Of a DNA stretch of 64,000 nt, positions 1 through 8,855 are shown piece after piece. The stretch is from Solirubrobacterales bacterium (GTDB lineage: Bacteria; Actinomycetota; Thermoleophilia; Solirubrobacterales; Solirubrobacteraceae), in the NCBI GenBank assembly GCA_019241635.1, contig JAFAWR010000037.1:1-64000 (forward strand), read 5' to 3'. The first letter of the stretch is position 1, and each line of letters starts with the position of its first letter. The notes under the pieces are model-generated. The model worked only from the letters and a program-made list of their open reading frames with translations. It did no database searches and was not told where the DNA came from. The translations under genes and the position numbers were made by a program.

Positions 1-833
1 CGCGAGAGCCGGCGGTCCTTGAGCAGCTTGCCCTCGGTCTGGCAGGTCGGGCAGTAACACATCACGTAGTCCTCGTAGAACACCGCCTCGAGCTGGTCGC
101 CGCAGCGCGGGCACGGCTCGCCGTTGCGCCGGTGGACGCTCAGCGGCATCGGCAGCTTGTCGGGGATGGGCAGCGACAGCGTCTGCTCGTAGTGCGCGAT
201 CACGTCGCCAAGGACCCGGACCGTCGTCTCGCGCAGTCGCGCGGCCTCGTCCTCGTCGAGGTCTGACCCGCGCTTGAACGGCGAGATCATCGCGCCGTGG
301 AGGATCTCGTCGACCCACGAGCGCCCGATTCCCGCGATCACGTGCTGATCGCGCATCAGCGCGTACAGCGGCCGCGGCTGATCGAGCAGCTCGGCGAACG
401 GCGGCGGGTCGGGCCACGCCTCGGGGCCGAGCTCGGCGATCGTCTCCTCGGCCTGCGCGTCCTCGGTCCGCAGGAGCTTCACCCAGGCGCGTTGACGGGT
501 ACCGAACTCGCGCAGGCGGAGCTCCCGGCCATCGACCAGCCGGACCAGCAGCCGCGACGTCCGGTCGCGCAGCGAGGCCCGGGTATCGAACAGCTGCAGG
601 CGTCCCGCGGACATGAGGTGAATCTCGAGCGACAGGCCGCCGTCGAGCTCGGCCACGAACAGCTTGCCGCGGCGGCCGATTCGCTCGAAGTGCCGGCCGT
701 GAAGGGCGCTGAGCGGTGGATCGAACGTCTTCAGCGCGTTGATTCCCGGCGTCAGTGCGGACTCGATCTCGACCCCGGCCACGGCGGCGCCGATGAGCCG
801 CGCGGTGATCTCGACCTCGGGCAATTCGGGCAT
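1..833 (-). CDS. Fpg/Nei-family DNA glycosylase (partial, C-terminus beyond window)
   Basis: Base-excision repair glycosylase/AP lyase. The ATG at 833 is chosen over the in-frame ATG at 839 because it gives M-P-E-L-P-E-V-E, placing the obligatory catalytic Pro at residue 2 and Glu at 3. A Lys in RRGKLF fits the beta-clamp lysine, the H2TH region reads AGIGRSWVDEILHGA, and a four-Cys zinc finger (CPRCG ... CPTCQ) lies close to the window edge, so only a short tail is missing. Two usually conserved DNA-phosphate contacts look replaced: GIGN is GIGR, and the Arg before the last CxxC is Tyr in my hand alignment. Known family; the substrate (oxidised purine or pyrimidine) cannot be told. It is divergent from the kinase gene at 877. 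Confidence 0.85.
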   Translation of the reverse strand, partial: MPELPEVEITARLIGAAVAGVEIESALTPGINALKTFDPPLSALHGRHFERIGRRGKLFVAELDGGLSLEIHLMSAGRLQLFDTRASLRDRTSRLLVRLVDGRELRLREFGTRQRAWVKLLRTEDAQAEETIAELGPEAWPDPPPFAELLDQPRPLYALMRDQHVIAGIGRSWVDEILHGAMISPFKRGSDLDEDEAARLRETTVRVLGDVIAHYEQTLSLPIPDKLPMPLSVHRRNGEPCPRCGDQLEAVFYEDYVMCYCPTCQTEGKLLKDRRLS

Positions 834-842
834 GGTCATTCG

Positions 843-848
843 AGGGTA
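843..848 (-). promoter_or_regulatory. Putative leaderless -10 box (TACCCT) for the glycosylase
   Basis: Read on the minus strand, TACCCT ends 9 nt before the ATG at 833. This fits the TANNNT spacing seen upstream of many starts in this window and would give a transcript with almost no leader. Confidence 0.4.
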
Positions 849-861
849 GCCAGCCACCTAC

Positions 862-867
862 TAGTCT
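862..867 (+). promoter_or_regulatory. Putative leaderless -10 box (TAGTCT)
   Basis: TAGTCT ends 9 nt before the ATG at 877. No Shine-Dalgarno sequence is visible before that start, in keeping with leaderless initiation. Confidence 0.4.
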
Positions 868-876
868 CGCTAGCCC

Positions 877-1953
877 ATGGCCGCCACGCTCGCCCCCGAC
901 GACGTCGTACGCACGCATGCCGAGGCGGCGGCGAATGCCCGCGAGCCGCTGATCGTGCTCGATGCGCTGGCCGAGTTCCTGGCCGCCTCCGGCCTCGACG
1001 CGCCCGACAACCTGAGCGCGTCCCCGATCGGCGAAGGTCACTCGAACGTCACCTTCGCTCTGTCCACCGGCGTCGTGTTGCGCCGTCCACCCCGGGGCCC
1101 GCTGCCGCCGAGCGCGCACGATGTCCTGCGCGAGGCCCGGCTGCTGCGCGCGCTGCGCCGCACCTCGGTGCCCGTGCCCGACGTACTGGCGGCGTGCGAG
1201 GACCCGACCGTGATCGGCGCCCCGTTCTACATCATGGAGCGAATGACCGGCGAGGTGATCACCGACAGCATCCCGGCCGGGCTCGACACGACCGAGCAGC
1301 GCGCCCGGATCGCCGATCAGCTCATCGGTGCGCTGGTCGAGCTGCACCGAGTGGACTGGACCGCGCTGGGCCTGGAGGGGTTCGGGAAGCCAAGCGGCTA
1401 CCTCGAGCGCCAACTCCGGCGCTTCTCCGGGTTATGGGAGCACAACCGCACGCGCGAGATTCCGCAGGTCGAGGAGGTCGGGCGATGGCTGGCGGCCAAC
1501 CTGCCGGCATCGCCCCCGGCGACGATCGTGCATGGCGACTTCCGGCTCGGGAACACCATGTTCGATGCCGAGCCCCCGGCCCGCCTGGTGGCGATCTTCG
1601 ACTGGGAGATGGCCACGATCGGGGATCCTCTCGCCGACGTGGGCTACATGCTCATGCACTGGACCCAGCCCGGTGACGCACTCGGCAAGTTCAACGCCCA
1701 CAACGTGACGTTGCTGCCCGGCTTTCCCACGCGGGCCGAGCTCACCGCGGCTTATGAGAAGCGCTCGGGGCGCTCGATCGGTGCGCTCGACTGGTACGTG
1801 GCCCTTGCCCTGTGGAAGGCGATCGTGTTCATGGAAGGCAACTACAAGCGCGCGCTGGCCGGCTCGACGGACGATCCCTACCTGCGATCGTTCGGCGAGG
1901 GCGTGCTCGAGATCGCCGATCGCGCGCTGGCGGTCACCCGTGATGGCTTCTGA
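877..1953 (+). CDS. APH-family phosphotransferase (ACAD10/11 kinase-like)
   Basis: 358-residue aminoglycoside-phosphotransferase-fold small-molecule kinase. The catalytic loop HGDFRLGN sits at about residues 219-226 and the metal-binding segment FDWEMATIGDPLADVGYM follows at about 242. The length and the IGDPLAD signature match the branch associated with acyl-CoA dehydrogenases (ACAD10/11-like) rather than antibiotic-resistance APH. Its 3' end overlaps the HAD phosphatase gene by 11 nt, so the two are translationally coupled. In eukaryotic ACAD10 the same HAD and APH domains are fused and help degrade 4-hydroxy acids by phosphorylation. A role in hydroxyacyl catabolism here is inferred from that pairing; no acyl-CoA dehydrogenase lies in this window. 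Confidence 0.85.
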   Translation: MAATLAPDDVVRTHAEAAANAREPLIVLDALAEFLAASGLDAPDNLSASPIGEGHSNVTFALSTGVVLRRPPRGPLPPSAHDVLREARLLRALRRTSVPVPDVLAACEDPTVIGAPFYIMERMTGEVITDSIPAGLDTTEQRARIADQLIGALVELHRVDWTALGLEGFGKPSGYLERQLRRFSGLWEHNRTREIPQVEEVGRWLAANLPASPPATIVHGDFRLGNTMFDAEPPARLVAIFDWEMATIGDPLADVGYMLMHWTQPGDALGKFNAHNVTLLPGFPTRAELTAAYEKRSGRSIGALDWYVALALWKAIVFMEGNYKRALAGSTDDPYLRSFGEGVLEIADRALAVTRDGF

Positions 1954-2566
1954 GAACGGCCGCTACCGGGGGCTGCTGGTCGACTGGGGTGGCGTCCTCA
2001 CCAGCGACCTGTTCGTCTCGTTCCGCGCGTTCTGCGAGCTCGAGGGACTGGAGCCGGATACCGTCCGGCGACGGTTCCGCGAGGATCGCGACTGCCGTGA
2101 GCTCCTCATCGCACTCGAGACCGGAGCGGTCGAGGAAGATCGCTTCGAGCTCCAGTTCGCCGAGTTGCTCGGGGTCCCCGCCCCGAGCCTGATCGACCGG
2201 CTGTTCGCCGGGTCCGCCCCCGACGAGGAAATGCTCAGCGCGGTCCGCCGGGCCCGTGCGGGCGGGATCCGTACCGGGCTCGTGTCCAACTCATGGGGGA
2301 CGCGCCGCTACCCCCGGGAGCTCCTGGCCGAGTTGTTCGACGGCGTGGTGATCTCCGGCGAGGTGGGTATCCGCAAGCCCGCGCCGGAGATCTACGCGCT
2401 CGGCGCGGAGCGCATCGGTCTGCCCGCCGAGACGTGCGTGTTCGTCGACGACCTGCCGTTCAACCTCGCCCCCGCCGCCGAGCTCGGGATGGCGACGGTG
2501 CATCACCGCACGGCCGAGCAGACGCTCGCCGAGCTCGAGCCGCTGCTGGGCATCCGGCTTCGATGA
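1943..2566 (+). CDS. HAD-superfamily hydrolase (epoxide-hydrolase-N/ACAD10-like subfamily)
   Basis: 207 residues from the ATG at 1943; the open frame extends further upstream but that part shadows the kinase gene. Motif I is LLVDWGGVL, with the nucleophile Asp near residue 14 and Gly in place of the usual second Asp, as in the soluble-epoxide-hydrolase N-domain branch. Motif II is LVSNSWG, the motif III Lys lies in GIRKPAPEIY, and motif IV is VFVDDLPFN. It is a predicted cytoplasmic phosphatase acting in tandem with the upstream kinase. The downstream lipoprotein gene starts in an ATGA overlap with this stop codon. Confidence 0.85.
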   Translation: MASENGRYRGLLVDWGGVLTSDLFVSFRAFCELEGLEPDTVRRRFREDRDCRELLIALETGAVEEDRFELQFAELLGVPAPSLIDRLFAGSAPDEEMLSAVRRARAGGIRTGLVSNSWGTRRYPRELLAELFDGVVISGEVGIRKPAPEIYALGAERIGLPAETCVFVDDLPFNLAPAAELGMATVHHRTAEQTLAELEPLLGIRLR

Positions 2567-3003
2567 TTTCCCGCGCGATCCTGGCCGGCGCCGTCGCGCT
2601 GGCTCTGTCCGGCTGCGGGTCGGGGTCGCCGTCGATGACCCGGCTACGTGCCCAGGCCACGCGCGTGTGCACGCGCTCGCTCGTGCAGGGCGCGCAGATC
2701 GCGCCGCCCGCGACGCCGGCGCGCACCGGACAGTTTCTCCATCGGGGCATCGCCGTCCTGGGGCCCGAGCTGGCCGCCCTGGGCAAGCTGCACGCCCCCA
2801 GCGAGCAGGCGGGGGCATACTCGGCCGCGCTCGCCTCGCTCACTCACGCGCTGGCCATCCTCACCTCCACCGCGCACGATCTCGACCGGGGAGCCGATCC
2901 CCTGACCACGATCAAGACTCTCCAGCACCGGCTCGGGCCGGTCGAGGCCAACGCCAACGCCGCATGGCGGACGCTCGGCGTGCCGGCGTGCGTGACCCGC
3001 TAG
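2563..3003 (+). CDS. Small predicted lipoprotein, function unknown
   Basis: 146 residues starting in an ATGA overlap with the HAD gene. The N-terminus is a short hydrophobic signal with a lipobox (ALALSGCG, Cys about residue 18), so it should be a membrane-anchored extracytoplasmic lipoprotein. The mature part is mostly helical with two further Cys residues (RVCTRS and VPACVTR) that could pair. No family was recognised. Coupling to the kinase and HAD genes suggests co-transcription; a shared function is not established. Confidence 0.7.
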   Translation: MISRAILAGAVALALSGCGSGSPSMTRLRAQATRVCTRSLVQGAQIAPPATPARTGQFLHRGIAVLGPELAALGKLHAPSEQAGAYSAALASLTHALAILTSTAHDLDRGADPLTTIKTLQHRLGPVEANANAAWRTLGVPACVTR

Positions 3004-3019
3004 GCCCGTTACGAGCAGC

Positions 3020-3046
3020 GGTCCCCCCCGCAGGGCGAGGGGGACC
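3020..3046. terminator. GC-rich hairpin between convergent genes
   Basis: GGTCCCCC (3020-3027) pairs perfectly with GGGGGACC (3039-3046) across an 11-nt loop. It lies between the convergent genes ending at 3003 and 3057. There is no U-tract, so it is a candidate bidirectional terminator of the actinobacterial type. Confidence 0.5.
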
Positions 3047-3056
3047 ACCAGTTACA

Positions 3057-3575
3057 TCAGAGCTGGGTCAGCTTGATCTTCTCGGTGCAGGTCAGGTGAA
3101 CCGAGTCACCGCTCGTGCACTTGATGACACCCTTCTTGCCGGCCGCCTTGGCCAGCGACCCGGTGCCGCCGGTGACCGTCAACGTGCCCGTCCAGGTCTC
3201 GCTGGTGAAGTCAGTGGGAGTCAGGGACTGTTCAGTCGGCGTCAGGTCGAACTTTCCGTGAACTGACCCGTCGCCGAAGTACTGGGTATAGCTGCCCACG
3301 GTGTCACCGCTGTCGGGCACTGTGAAGCCATCCTTCTCGACACCCCATCCGAACGAGGCGCCGCCGCAATGGACGGTGCCGTACTGCGCGCCCTGCGAGG
3401 GCGGCTGATCCACCGTCGGGGATCCCGGTGCCGGCACAGTGCCGAGCGAGACGTGACACTTGACCACCACCGGCTTGGCCGCGGTGCTGTTGCTGGCCGC
3501 CGCGGCGACGGAAATGCCCAGCACGAACGGGACCGCAGCGAGCGCCGTCCCGACGAGGCAGATACGACGTTTCAT
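3057..3575 (-). CDS. Small secreted protein, function unknown
   Basis: 172 residues from the ATG at 3575, preceded by GGAG at a suitable distance; a GTG two codons earlier is also possible. An N-terminal signal peptide (basic MKRR, then a hydrophobic stretch ending in AAAAS) predicts secretion. The mature domain contains four Cys and a beta-rich, Thr/Gly-rich composition; near the C-terminus GTGSLAKAAGKKG resembles repeats seen in actinobacterial secreted proteins. It starts 11 nt after the pstS stop codon and on the same strand, so it is probably co-transcribed with pstS. A link to phosphate uptake is only positional. Confidence 0.7.
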   Translation of the reverse strand: MKRRICLVGTALAAVPFVLGISVAAAASNSTAAKPVVVKCHVSLGTVPAPGSPTVDQPPSQGAQYGTVHCGGASFGWGVEKDGFTVPDSGDTVGSYTQYFGDGSVHGKFDLTPTEQSLTPTDFTSETWTGTLTVTGGTGSLAKAAGKKGVIKCTSGDSVHLTCTEKIKLTQL

Positions 3576-3586
3576 GCTCACTCCGA

Positions 3587-4621
3587 TCAGTGGATGCTGG
3601 CGACCGTTGCCCTCGCGGCGTTCAAAACCGCCTTGGGCAGCGGGGCGAAGTCCAAGGATGGACCGAACCGCTGACCGGCGCCCAGGGCGTAGCCGATAAA
3701 CGACTGGAGCAGGGCCCCGTTGGGAGCCGTGGTCGGCACGATCGCGTAGGTGTAGGTAGAGATCGCGTACGCGCTCTTGGCGCGGCGCGGTGGGTTGACG
3801 ATCGTCACCTGGTTGCCCGGCGGGACGCTGTGGAACGCCGCCGCCGCGGCCTCGATCGCGCTCAGGTTGGGCACGACGTAGCGTCCGCCCGCGTTCTTGA
3901 TGCCGATCGCCGGCAGGCGCTGGGCGATCAGGTACGAGACAGCGATGTAGGCGATCGAGCCGTTGGTCCCGCTGGTTGCGCTGGCCATGCCGGAGTTGCC
4001 GCGGGCGCCCACCCCGACCGGGAAGCTCACCGCGGTCGAGCTACCCACGCGCGAGGCAAACGAGCCCGACACGTCGGACAGGTACCGGGTGAACGCATAG
4101 GTGTCCCCGGAGGAGTCGCTTCGCCAGAGCACGGTGATCGGCGTGCTCGGGATGTGCGCGCCCTTGTTCAGCGCGCGGATCGCCGGATCGCTCCAGTTGG
4201 TGATCTGCCCGAGGTAGATCTTGGCCAGCACCGGGCCCGTCAGATGGAGGTTGGTGTGGCGGGGCAGGCGCAGGCCGTCGATGCGGTAGCTCACGCCGGT
4301 CGCGGTCAGCGCCCAGGGGATCTGCACGCAGTTGGCGCAGGGGGGGGTCTGGTAGACCGACAGCGGGGCGTCGGAGGCGCCGAAGTCGACCTGCCCCCCG
4401 GCGATGTCCTTGTACCCGCTCCCCGATCCGACCGGTGCGTAGGTGACGTTGTTACCGGTCGCGGTGCCCCACGCCGTGGCCCATTCGGCCTCGATCGGGG
4501 CGACCAGCGTCGACCCGGCGCCGGTGAGGGTTGACGCCGACGCGACCGCGGTGCTCAGGCCGAACACGCAGCCGGCGAGCAACGCCGCGCACGTCAACCT
4601 GACCAATTGCTTCGAGCGCAA
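3587..4621 (-). CDS. pstS: Phosphate ABC transporter substrate-binding protein PstS
   Basis: 344 residues. The start is TTG at 4621, supported by the strong ribosome-binding site AGGAAAGGAA about 8 nt upstream. The signal region contains LLAGC, which could be a lipobox, and ASAST, which could be a type I cleavage site. The mature protein opens with TLTGAGSTLVAP and continues with VGSGSGYKDI and VDFGASDAPL, the usual PstS phosphate-binding segments, then WRSDSSGDTYAFTRYL. It delivers inorganic phosphate to PstCA. Unusually for a pst operon it is transcribed divergently from pstC, separated by under 200 nt of shared control region. Confidence 0.93.
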   Translation of the reverse strand: MRSKQLVRLTCAALLAGCVFGLSTAVASASTLTGAGSTLVAPIEAEWATAWGTATGNNVTYAPVGSGSGYKDIAGGQVDFGASDAPLSVYQTPPCANCVQIPWALTATGVSYRIDGLRLPRHTNLHLTGPVLAKIYLGQITNWSDPAIRALNKGAHIPSTPITVLWRSDSSGDTYAFTRYLSDVSGSFASRVGSSTAVSFPVGVGARGNSGMASATSGTNGSIAYIAVSYLIAQRLPAIGIKNAGGRYVVPNLSAIEAAAAAFHSVPPGNQVTIVNPPRRAKSAYAISTYTYAIVPTTAPNGALLQSFIGYALGAGQRFGPSLDFAPLPKAVLNAARATVASIH

Positions 4622-4798
4622 TTCAGTGTTCCTTTCCTTATTGGAAATCCGGATTCAGCTCGAAGTGGCCCGGCCGCCCCTCGCGAGCGGGGTAAGCATC
4701 TCCGAGGCGGTTTGAGCAACTGTGGCCAAGTTGTAACCACGTTGTTGAAAACCTGTGAGCGTCGAGACGGTCGCCGGGTTCATCACCCGCGTTTTCCG

Positions 4799-4804
4799 TA
4801 CGCT
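4799..4804 (+). promoter_or_regulatory. Putative leaderless -10 box (TACGCT) of pstCAB
   Basis: TACGCT ends exactly 7 nt before GTG 4812. This is the reason GTG 4812 is preferred over GTG 4755 as the pstC start. No clear Pho box was identified in the surrounding intergenic sequence. Confidence 0.45.
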
Positions 4805-4811
4805 GGCCGCC

Positions 4812-5807
4812 GTGTCAACCAGGGCTCGGCTCACAGGGCGGCGGCGCGGGGCGCGCACGGCGGCGGGAACGCGACGAAAGCCGGCCGGACGCGCCGGTGA
4901 CCGGGTGATGTTCGTGCTCTGCGCGCTGGCTGGGCTGCTAGTCGTCGTGACCCTGGTCGACGTCGTCTACGAGCTGGCCAACAACGCACGGCCCTCGATC
5001 GCGCGTAACGGACTCGGGTTCCTCCTCCACACCCAGTGGAACCCCAACTTCAACCGCGAGGGCGCCGGGGCCCTGATCTTCGGCACCCTCGTCAGCTCCG
5101 GGCTGGCGACGCTCCTGGCCACGCCGCTCGGGGTGGCCATCGGCCTCTACCTGGCCATGATGGCGCCGCCGCGCGTGCGCGCGACCGTCGGGCCGCTGGT
5201 CGAGATGCTCGCGGCCGTGCCCAGCATCATCTACGGCTTCTGGGGCCTGGTCGTGCTGGTTCCGTTCGTCGAGCGCCTCGAGCCGGGCCTGCACGGCGCG
5301 CTCGGGTTCATCCCGTTGTTCGGCCGGCCTGCCACTATCGGCATCAGCATGCTGAGCGCGGTGATCGTGCTCACCGTGATGATCCTGCCGATCATCTCCG
5401 CGCTCACCCGCGATCTGTTCCTGACCGTGCCGCGCGAGCTCACCGACGGCGCCGAGGCGCTCGGCGCCACGCGCTGGGAGGTCATCCGCGGCATCGTATT
5501 GCCAAGCACGGCTTCGGGGGTGGGGGCGGCGGTCGTGCTCGGCCTCGGCCGGGCGCTCGGGGAGGCGATCGCGGTGTCGTTCGTGATCGGCGACGTGAAC
5601 GCGATCCACGCCTCGCTGTTCGCGCCCGCCGCGACCGGAGCCGAACGGATCGCCAATCAGTTCCAGGGCGCGCTCAACGCGCAGCACCTGGCGTCGCTGT
5701 TCTACGTCGGTCTGATCCTGGTCGTGATCGGGATGCTCACCAGCCTGGCCGCGCGCGCCATCGCCGGCCGGTTCGACGTCAACCGAGCGGTCGGGGCGAC
5801 GGTGTGA
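4812..5807 (+). CDS. pstC: Phosphate ABC transporter permease PstC
   Basis: 331 residues from GTG 4812; an upstream GTG at 4755 would add 19 residues. After a basic N-terminus there are about six membrane segments. The permease signature with the EAA loop reads [17 protein letters not shown], followed by [18 protein letters not shown]. It forms the inner-membrane phosphate channel with PstA. Its GTGA overlap with pstA at 5804 shows tight coupling. Confidence 0.92.
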   Translation: MSTRARLTGRRRGARTAAGTRRKPAGRAGDRVMFVLCALAGLLVVVTLVDVVYELANNARPSIARNGLGFLLHTQWNPNFNREGAGALIFGTLVSSGLATLLATPLGVAIGLYLAMMAPPRVRATVGPLVEMLAAVPSIIYGFWGLVVLVPFVERLEPGLHGALGFIPLFGRPATIGISMLSAVIVLTVMILPIISALTRDLFLTVPRELTDGAEALGATRWEVIRGIVLPSTASGVGAAVVLGLGRALGEAIAVSFVIGDVNAIHASLFAPAATGAERIANQFQGALNAQHLASLFYVGLILVVIGMLTSLAARAIAGRFDVNRAVGATV

Positions 5808-6730
5808 GCAGCGCCGCCTCGCAGCTCGTACTCGGCGAATCGGGTCTGTTCGACCCCACCGCGCCACTGACCGCCTCGGGGAATCTGCGCCGGCGCGGCG
5901 TGATCAGCGTGATCGTGACGGTCACAGCGACGGCAGCGGCCCTGGCCGCCGTGGCAATCCTGGCGATCGTCGTCTACGACGTTCTGCAGCGCGGCATCTC
6001 CTCGCTCAGCGTCGGCTTCGTGTTCCAGAACCCCAGCGGGCTGGCCGGCGGCGGGATCTTCAACTACGTACTCGGGACGGCCGAGGTGGTCGGGCTCGGG
6101 GCGGCGGTCGCGCTACCCCTCGGCGTGCTCACCGGCATCTACCTGACCGAGTTCGCCGGCCGCCGGTCGCGCACGGCCGGCGTGATCAAGCTCGCGCTGG
6201 ACATGATGCAGGGCCTGCCGACAATCATCGTCGGGCTGTTCGTGTATGGCCTGATCGTGATCCCACAGCGGCGCCAGTCGGGGCTTGCGGCGTCGATCGC
6301 CCTGGCCATCGTGATGCTCCCGCTGATGGCACGCTCGAGTCAGGAGGTCCTGCTGCTCGTCCCGAACAGCCTGCGCGAGGCGGCCGACGCGCTCGGGGTG
6401 AGCCGCTGGCGGACGGTGCTCACAGTGATCCTCCCCGCGGCGATGGGCGGGATCGTCACCGGCGCGATCCTGGCCATCGCGCGCGCGGCCGGCGAGACCG
6501 CGCCGGTGCTGATCGCCAACTCGATCTTCGATCCGAACGCGGTCAGCACGAACATCTTCCACGGCGTCCCGACGATCCCGATGCTCATCTACAGCTCGGT
6601 CGAGTTGCCGATTCCCCAGGCGGTGGCGCGGGCGTGGGGCGCAGCGCTCGTGCTGATGCTGTTCATCCTGATTGCGAATGTCGGCGCGCGCGTGATCCTG
6701 GCGCGGAGCCGTGGAAAGATGGGGCGCTGA
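5804..6730 (+). CDS. pstA: Phosphate ABC transporter permease PstA
   Basis: 308 residues starting at GTG 5804 inside the pstC stop. About six transmembrane helices. The EAA loop is [17 protein letters not shown], followed by [13 protein letters not shown], typical of PstA. Pairs with PstC in the membrane. The stop codon overlaps the pstB ATG (TGATG). Confidence 0.92.
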   Translation: MSSAASQLVLGESGLFDPTAPLTASGNLRRRGVISVIVTVTATAAALAAVAILAIVVYDVLQRGISSLSVGFVFQNPSGLAGGGIFNYVLGTAEVVGLGAAVALPLGVLTGIYLTEFAGRRSRTAGVIKLALDMMQGLPTIIVGLFVYGLIVIPQRRQSGLAASIALAIVMLPLMARSSQEVLLLVPNSLREAADALGVSRWRTVLTVILPAAMGGIVTGAILAIARAAGETAPVLIANSIFDPNAVSTNIFHGVPTIPMLIYSSVELPIPQAVARAWGAALVLMLFILIANVGARVILARSRGKMGR

Positions 6731-7632
6731 TGGATTGGGAGCAGACCACGAGCCACCCGCCGGCCGACCAGGCGCCGCCGACCCGCGTGCGGCTGCGCAG
6801 CGACCCGTCGATCCCGATCCCCCAGGTGGTCACGAACGGCACCGCCGCGGAGCCGACGCGAGCCGCCGTGTTCGACATCCGCGACATGGCGGTCTACTAC
6901 GGGTCCAACTGCGCCCTCGCCCGCACCTCGCTGAAGATCTACCGCAACCTCGTGACCGCCGTGATCGGCCCGTCGGGCTGCGGAAAGTCCACGTTCATCC
7001 GCAGCCTCAACCGCATGAACGACGCGATTCCCAGCTTCCGGATCGACGGCCATGTGCTCTACCACGGCCACGACCTGTACGGCGCCAAAGCCAACCGGGT
7101 CGAGGTGCGCCGGCGGATCGGCATGGTGTTCCAGAAGCCGAACCCGTTTCCGAAGTCGATCTACGACAACGTCGCCTGGGCGGCGCGCAACCTCGGGATG
7201 AAGCGCGGCCTCGATGAGCGCGTCGAGCAGGCGCTACACCAGGCGGCGCTGTGGGACGAGGTCAAAGACCGCCTGCGCGACAGCGCGCTGGGGCTGTCCG
7301 GAGGCCAGCAGCAGCGGCTGTGCATCGCCCGGGCGATCGCCATCGAGCCCGATGTCCTGCTCCTCGACGAGCCCGCCTCGGCGCTCGATCCCGTGTCGAC
7401 GGCGGCGATCGAGGACCTGATGCACAACCTCAAGCACCGCTTCACGATCGTCATCGTCACGCACAACATGCAGCAGGCGGCCCGAGTGGCTGACCGCACC
7501 GCGTTCTTCAGCCTGGACACCACCGGCCCCGAGCGGTTCGGGACGCTGATCGAGTACGGCGACACCCAGACGATCTTCCGCCACGCGTCGGACTCGCGCA
7601 CTCGCGACTATGTCGCGGGACGCTTCGGCTGA
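6730..7632 (+). CDS. pstB: Phosphate ABC transporter ATP-binding protein PstB
   Basis: 300 residues, including an N-terminal extension of roughly 45 residues not present in typical PstB. Walker A is GPSGCGKST, the ABC signature is LSGGQQQRL, Walker B is VLLLDEPAS and the H-loop is IVIVTHNM. It powers phosphate import through PstCA. No phoU gene follows, although phoU often ends such operons; the next gene is convergent only 20 nt away. Confidence 0.93.
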   Translation: MDWEQTTSHPPADQAPPTRVRLRSDPSIPIPQVVTNGTAAEPTRAAVFDIRDMAVYYGSNCALARTSLKIYRNLVTAVIGPSGCGKSTFIRSLNRMNDAIPSFRIDGHVLYHGHDLYGAKANRVEVRRRIGMVFQKPNPFPKSIYDNVAWAARNLGMKRGLDERVEQALHQAALWDEVKDRLRDSALGLSGGQQQRLCIARAIAIEPDVLLLDEPASALDPVSTAAIEDLMHNLKHRFTIVIVTHNMQQAARVADRTAFFSLDTTGPERFGTLIEYGDTQTIFRHASDSRTRDYVAGRFG

Positions 7633-7651
7633 ACGCCGCGCCCGGCGCCGT

Positions 7652-8074
7652 CTAGGAGAAAATCGACTCGCTGGCGACCTGCGCCAGAATCGGCTGACCG
7701 CACTGCCAGCAGAACGAGGCGCCGGTGCTGTGCGGGGCCCCGCATGAAGCGCAGATCCCCGCCGTGGCGGTGTGCTCGAGGCGGAGGATCCGCTCGATCT
7801 CGCCCAGCTCGGAATCGGCGTCCTGGAGCAAGGCGGCCCGCTTGACGAGGACCTCGACGCGAATGCGATCGCGGGTGGCCATCTCGTAGACCAGCCCGCC
7901 GAGATCCCACTGAAGCTCGGCCACGCGCGCCTTCAACTGGTCGCGCCGGCGCTCGAGATCGACGATCTGGCTCTCGGTGGGCGCGGCGCCTGGGGCGGGC
8001 GTGCCCGTCGCGGACGGGGCGCCCGGACCGGGAGTCGAGGACGGCTTGCGGGGTGTGCGTCCGGGCAGTCGCAT
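7652..8074 (-). CDS. Zinc-ribbon protein with predicted coiled coil, function unknown
   Basis: 140 residues from the ATG at 8074, which is preceded by AAAGGAG at 9 nt. Layout: basic Pro/Ser/Gly-rich N-terminus, then a charged helical region (ESQIVDLERRRDQLKARV onward, about residues 40-100) likely to be a coiled coil, then a C-terminal zinc ribbon with CASCG and CWQCG. It follows the 8089 zinc-ribbon gene on the same strand with 14 nt between them, so the two are probably co-transcribed. Zinc binding is inferred from the paired CxxC motifs; the partner is unknown. Confidence 0.75.
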   Translation of the reverse strand: MRLPGRTPRKPSSTPGPGAPSATGTPAPGAAPTESQIVDLERRRDQLKARVAELQWDLGGLVYEMATRDRIRVEVLVKRAALLQDADSELGEIERILRLEHTATAGICASCGAPHSTGASFCWQCGQPILAQVASESIFS

Positions 8075-8088
8075 GATCGACGCTCCTT

Positions 8089-8754
8089 TCAGGGCCCGAA
8101 GAAGTTTCCGTTGAACGTGCCGCCCGAGCACCCGGCCTGGTTGCCCGAGCACTTCCCCCCGGTGGTCACCGTCGGCGGCGCCAGGTTGGCCGAGTTGCCA
8201 AGGACCTTGCCCGCAGCCTGGGTGGCCTTCTTCTGCACCGCGGCGGACGGCGGCGCGGTGGCCTTGGCGGCCGCGTTCAGCTTGGCCTGGGTCTTCTTGG
8301 TCACATGCACAGTCGTCGGCGTGGTCGTCGGCGCGGACGCGGCCGCGGACCCGCCGCCCTGGACGGTGATGACCTGAGGGGCGTCGGCCCGGGTGGTCGT
8401 GTTGTTCTTGTTCGCGACGCTCCCGATCAGCACGCCAAGCCCGATCGCCAGCAGGAGCACGCCCACCCCGGCGACCAGGGTCGTGCCGGAGCTCACCCGG
8501 GAAGGACCGGGCGGGGCGACCCGGCGCGTCCGCCGCGTGTAGGTCACCTCGGTGGCGGGTTGGGCCACCGGGAAGCGAGGCTGGCCGCGGCGCTCACCGC
8601 ACTCGACGCAGTAGCGCTGATCGTGGGCGAGCGGCGTCCCGCACGCGGAGCATCGGTCCCCCGAGCCTGCGGAGGGCACGCTCGGCAGCTCGCGCGTGGG
8701 CTCATCGCCCCCGGGCTGCTCGCCGGGTTCCGTGCGGTCGTCTTCGGGCCCCAT
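8089..8754 (-). CDS. Zinc-ribbon membrane protein, function unknown
   Basis: 221 residues from the ATG at 8754 (MGPEDDRTE); the longer frame upstream lacks support. An acidic N-terminus leads into a zinc ribbon (CSACG ... YCVECG), then a basic region, one transmembrane segment (LVAGVGVLLLAIGLGVLIGS), and a long Ala/Thr-rich extracytoplasmic tail ending in a CSGNQAGC pair. The ribbon LAHDQRYCVECGxRRG is almost identical to that of the divergent gene at 8856, which implies shared ancestry or a shared partner. It may be an anchored sensor or scaffold; this is speculative. Confidence 0.75.
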   Translation of the reverse strand: MGPEDDRTEPGEQPGGDEPTRELPSVPSAGSGDRCSACGTPLAHDQRYCVECGERRGQPRFPVAQPATEVTYTRRTRRVAPPGPSRVSSGTTLVAGVGVLLLAIGLGVLIGSVANKNNTTTRADAPQVITVQGGGSAAASAPTTTPTTVHVTKKTQAKLNAAAKATAPPSAAVQKKATQAAGKVLGNSANLAPPTVTTGGKCSGNQAGCSGGTFNGNFFGP

Positions 8755-8855
8755 GGTCCCGCGAGTATCCGCGTCCGGCCCGGGCCATTTGTGAACAAGG
8801 CGTGATCCAGGGCGACTGACCACCCGCTCGGCCAGGCCTGATCCTCGATACCAAG

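Noticed and set aside
877-1953. Aminoglycoside-resistance kinase
   Set aside because: The IGDPLAD signature and the coupled HAD gene place it with ACAD10/11-type kinases.
4622-4811. Possible Pho boxes (GTTCATC and GTTTTCC) upstream of pstC
   Set aside because: The units do not match the GTTCACC consensus or the 11-nt repeat spacing well enough to claim PhoP sites.
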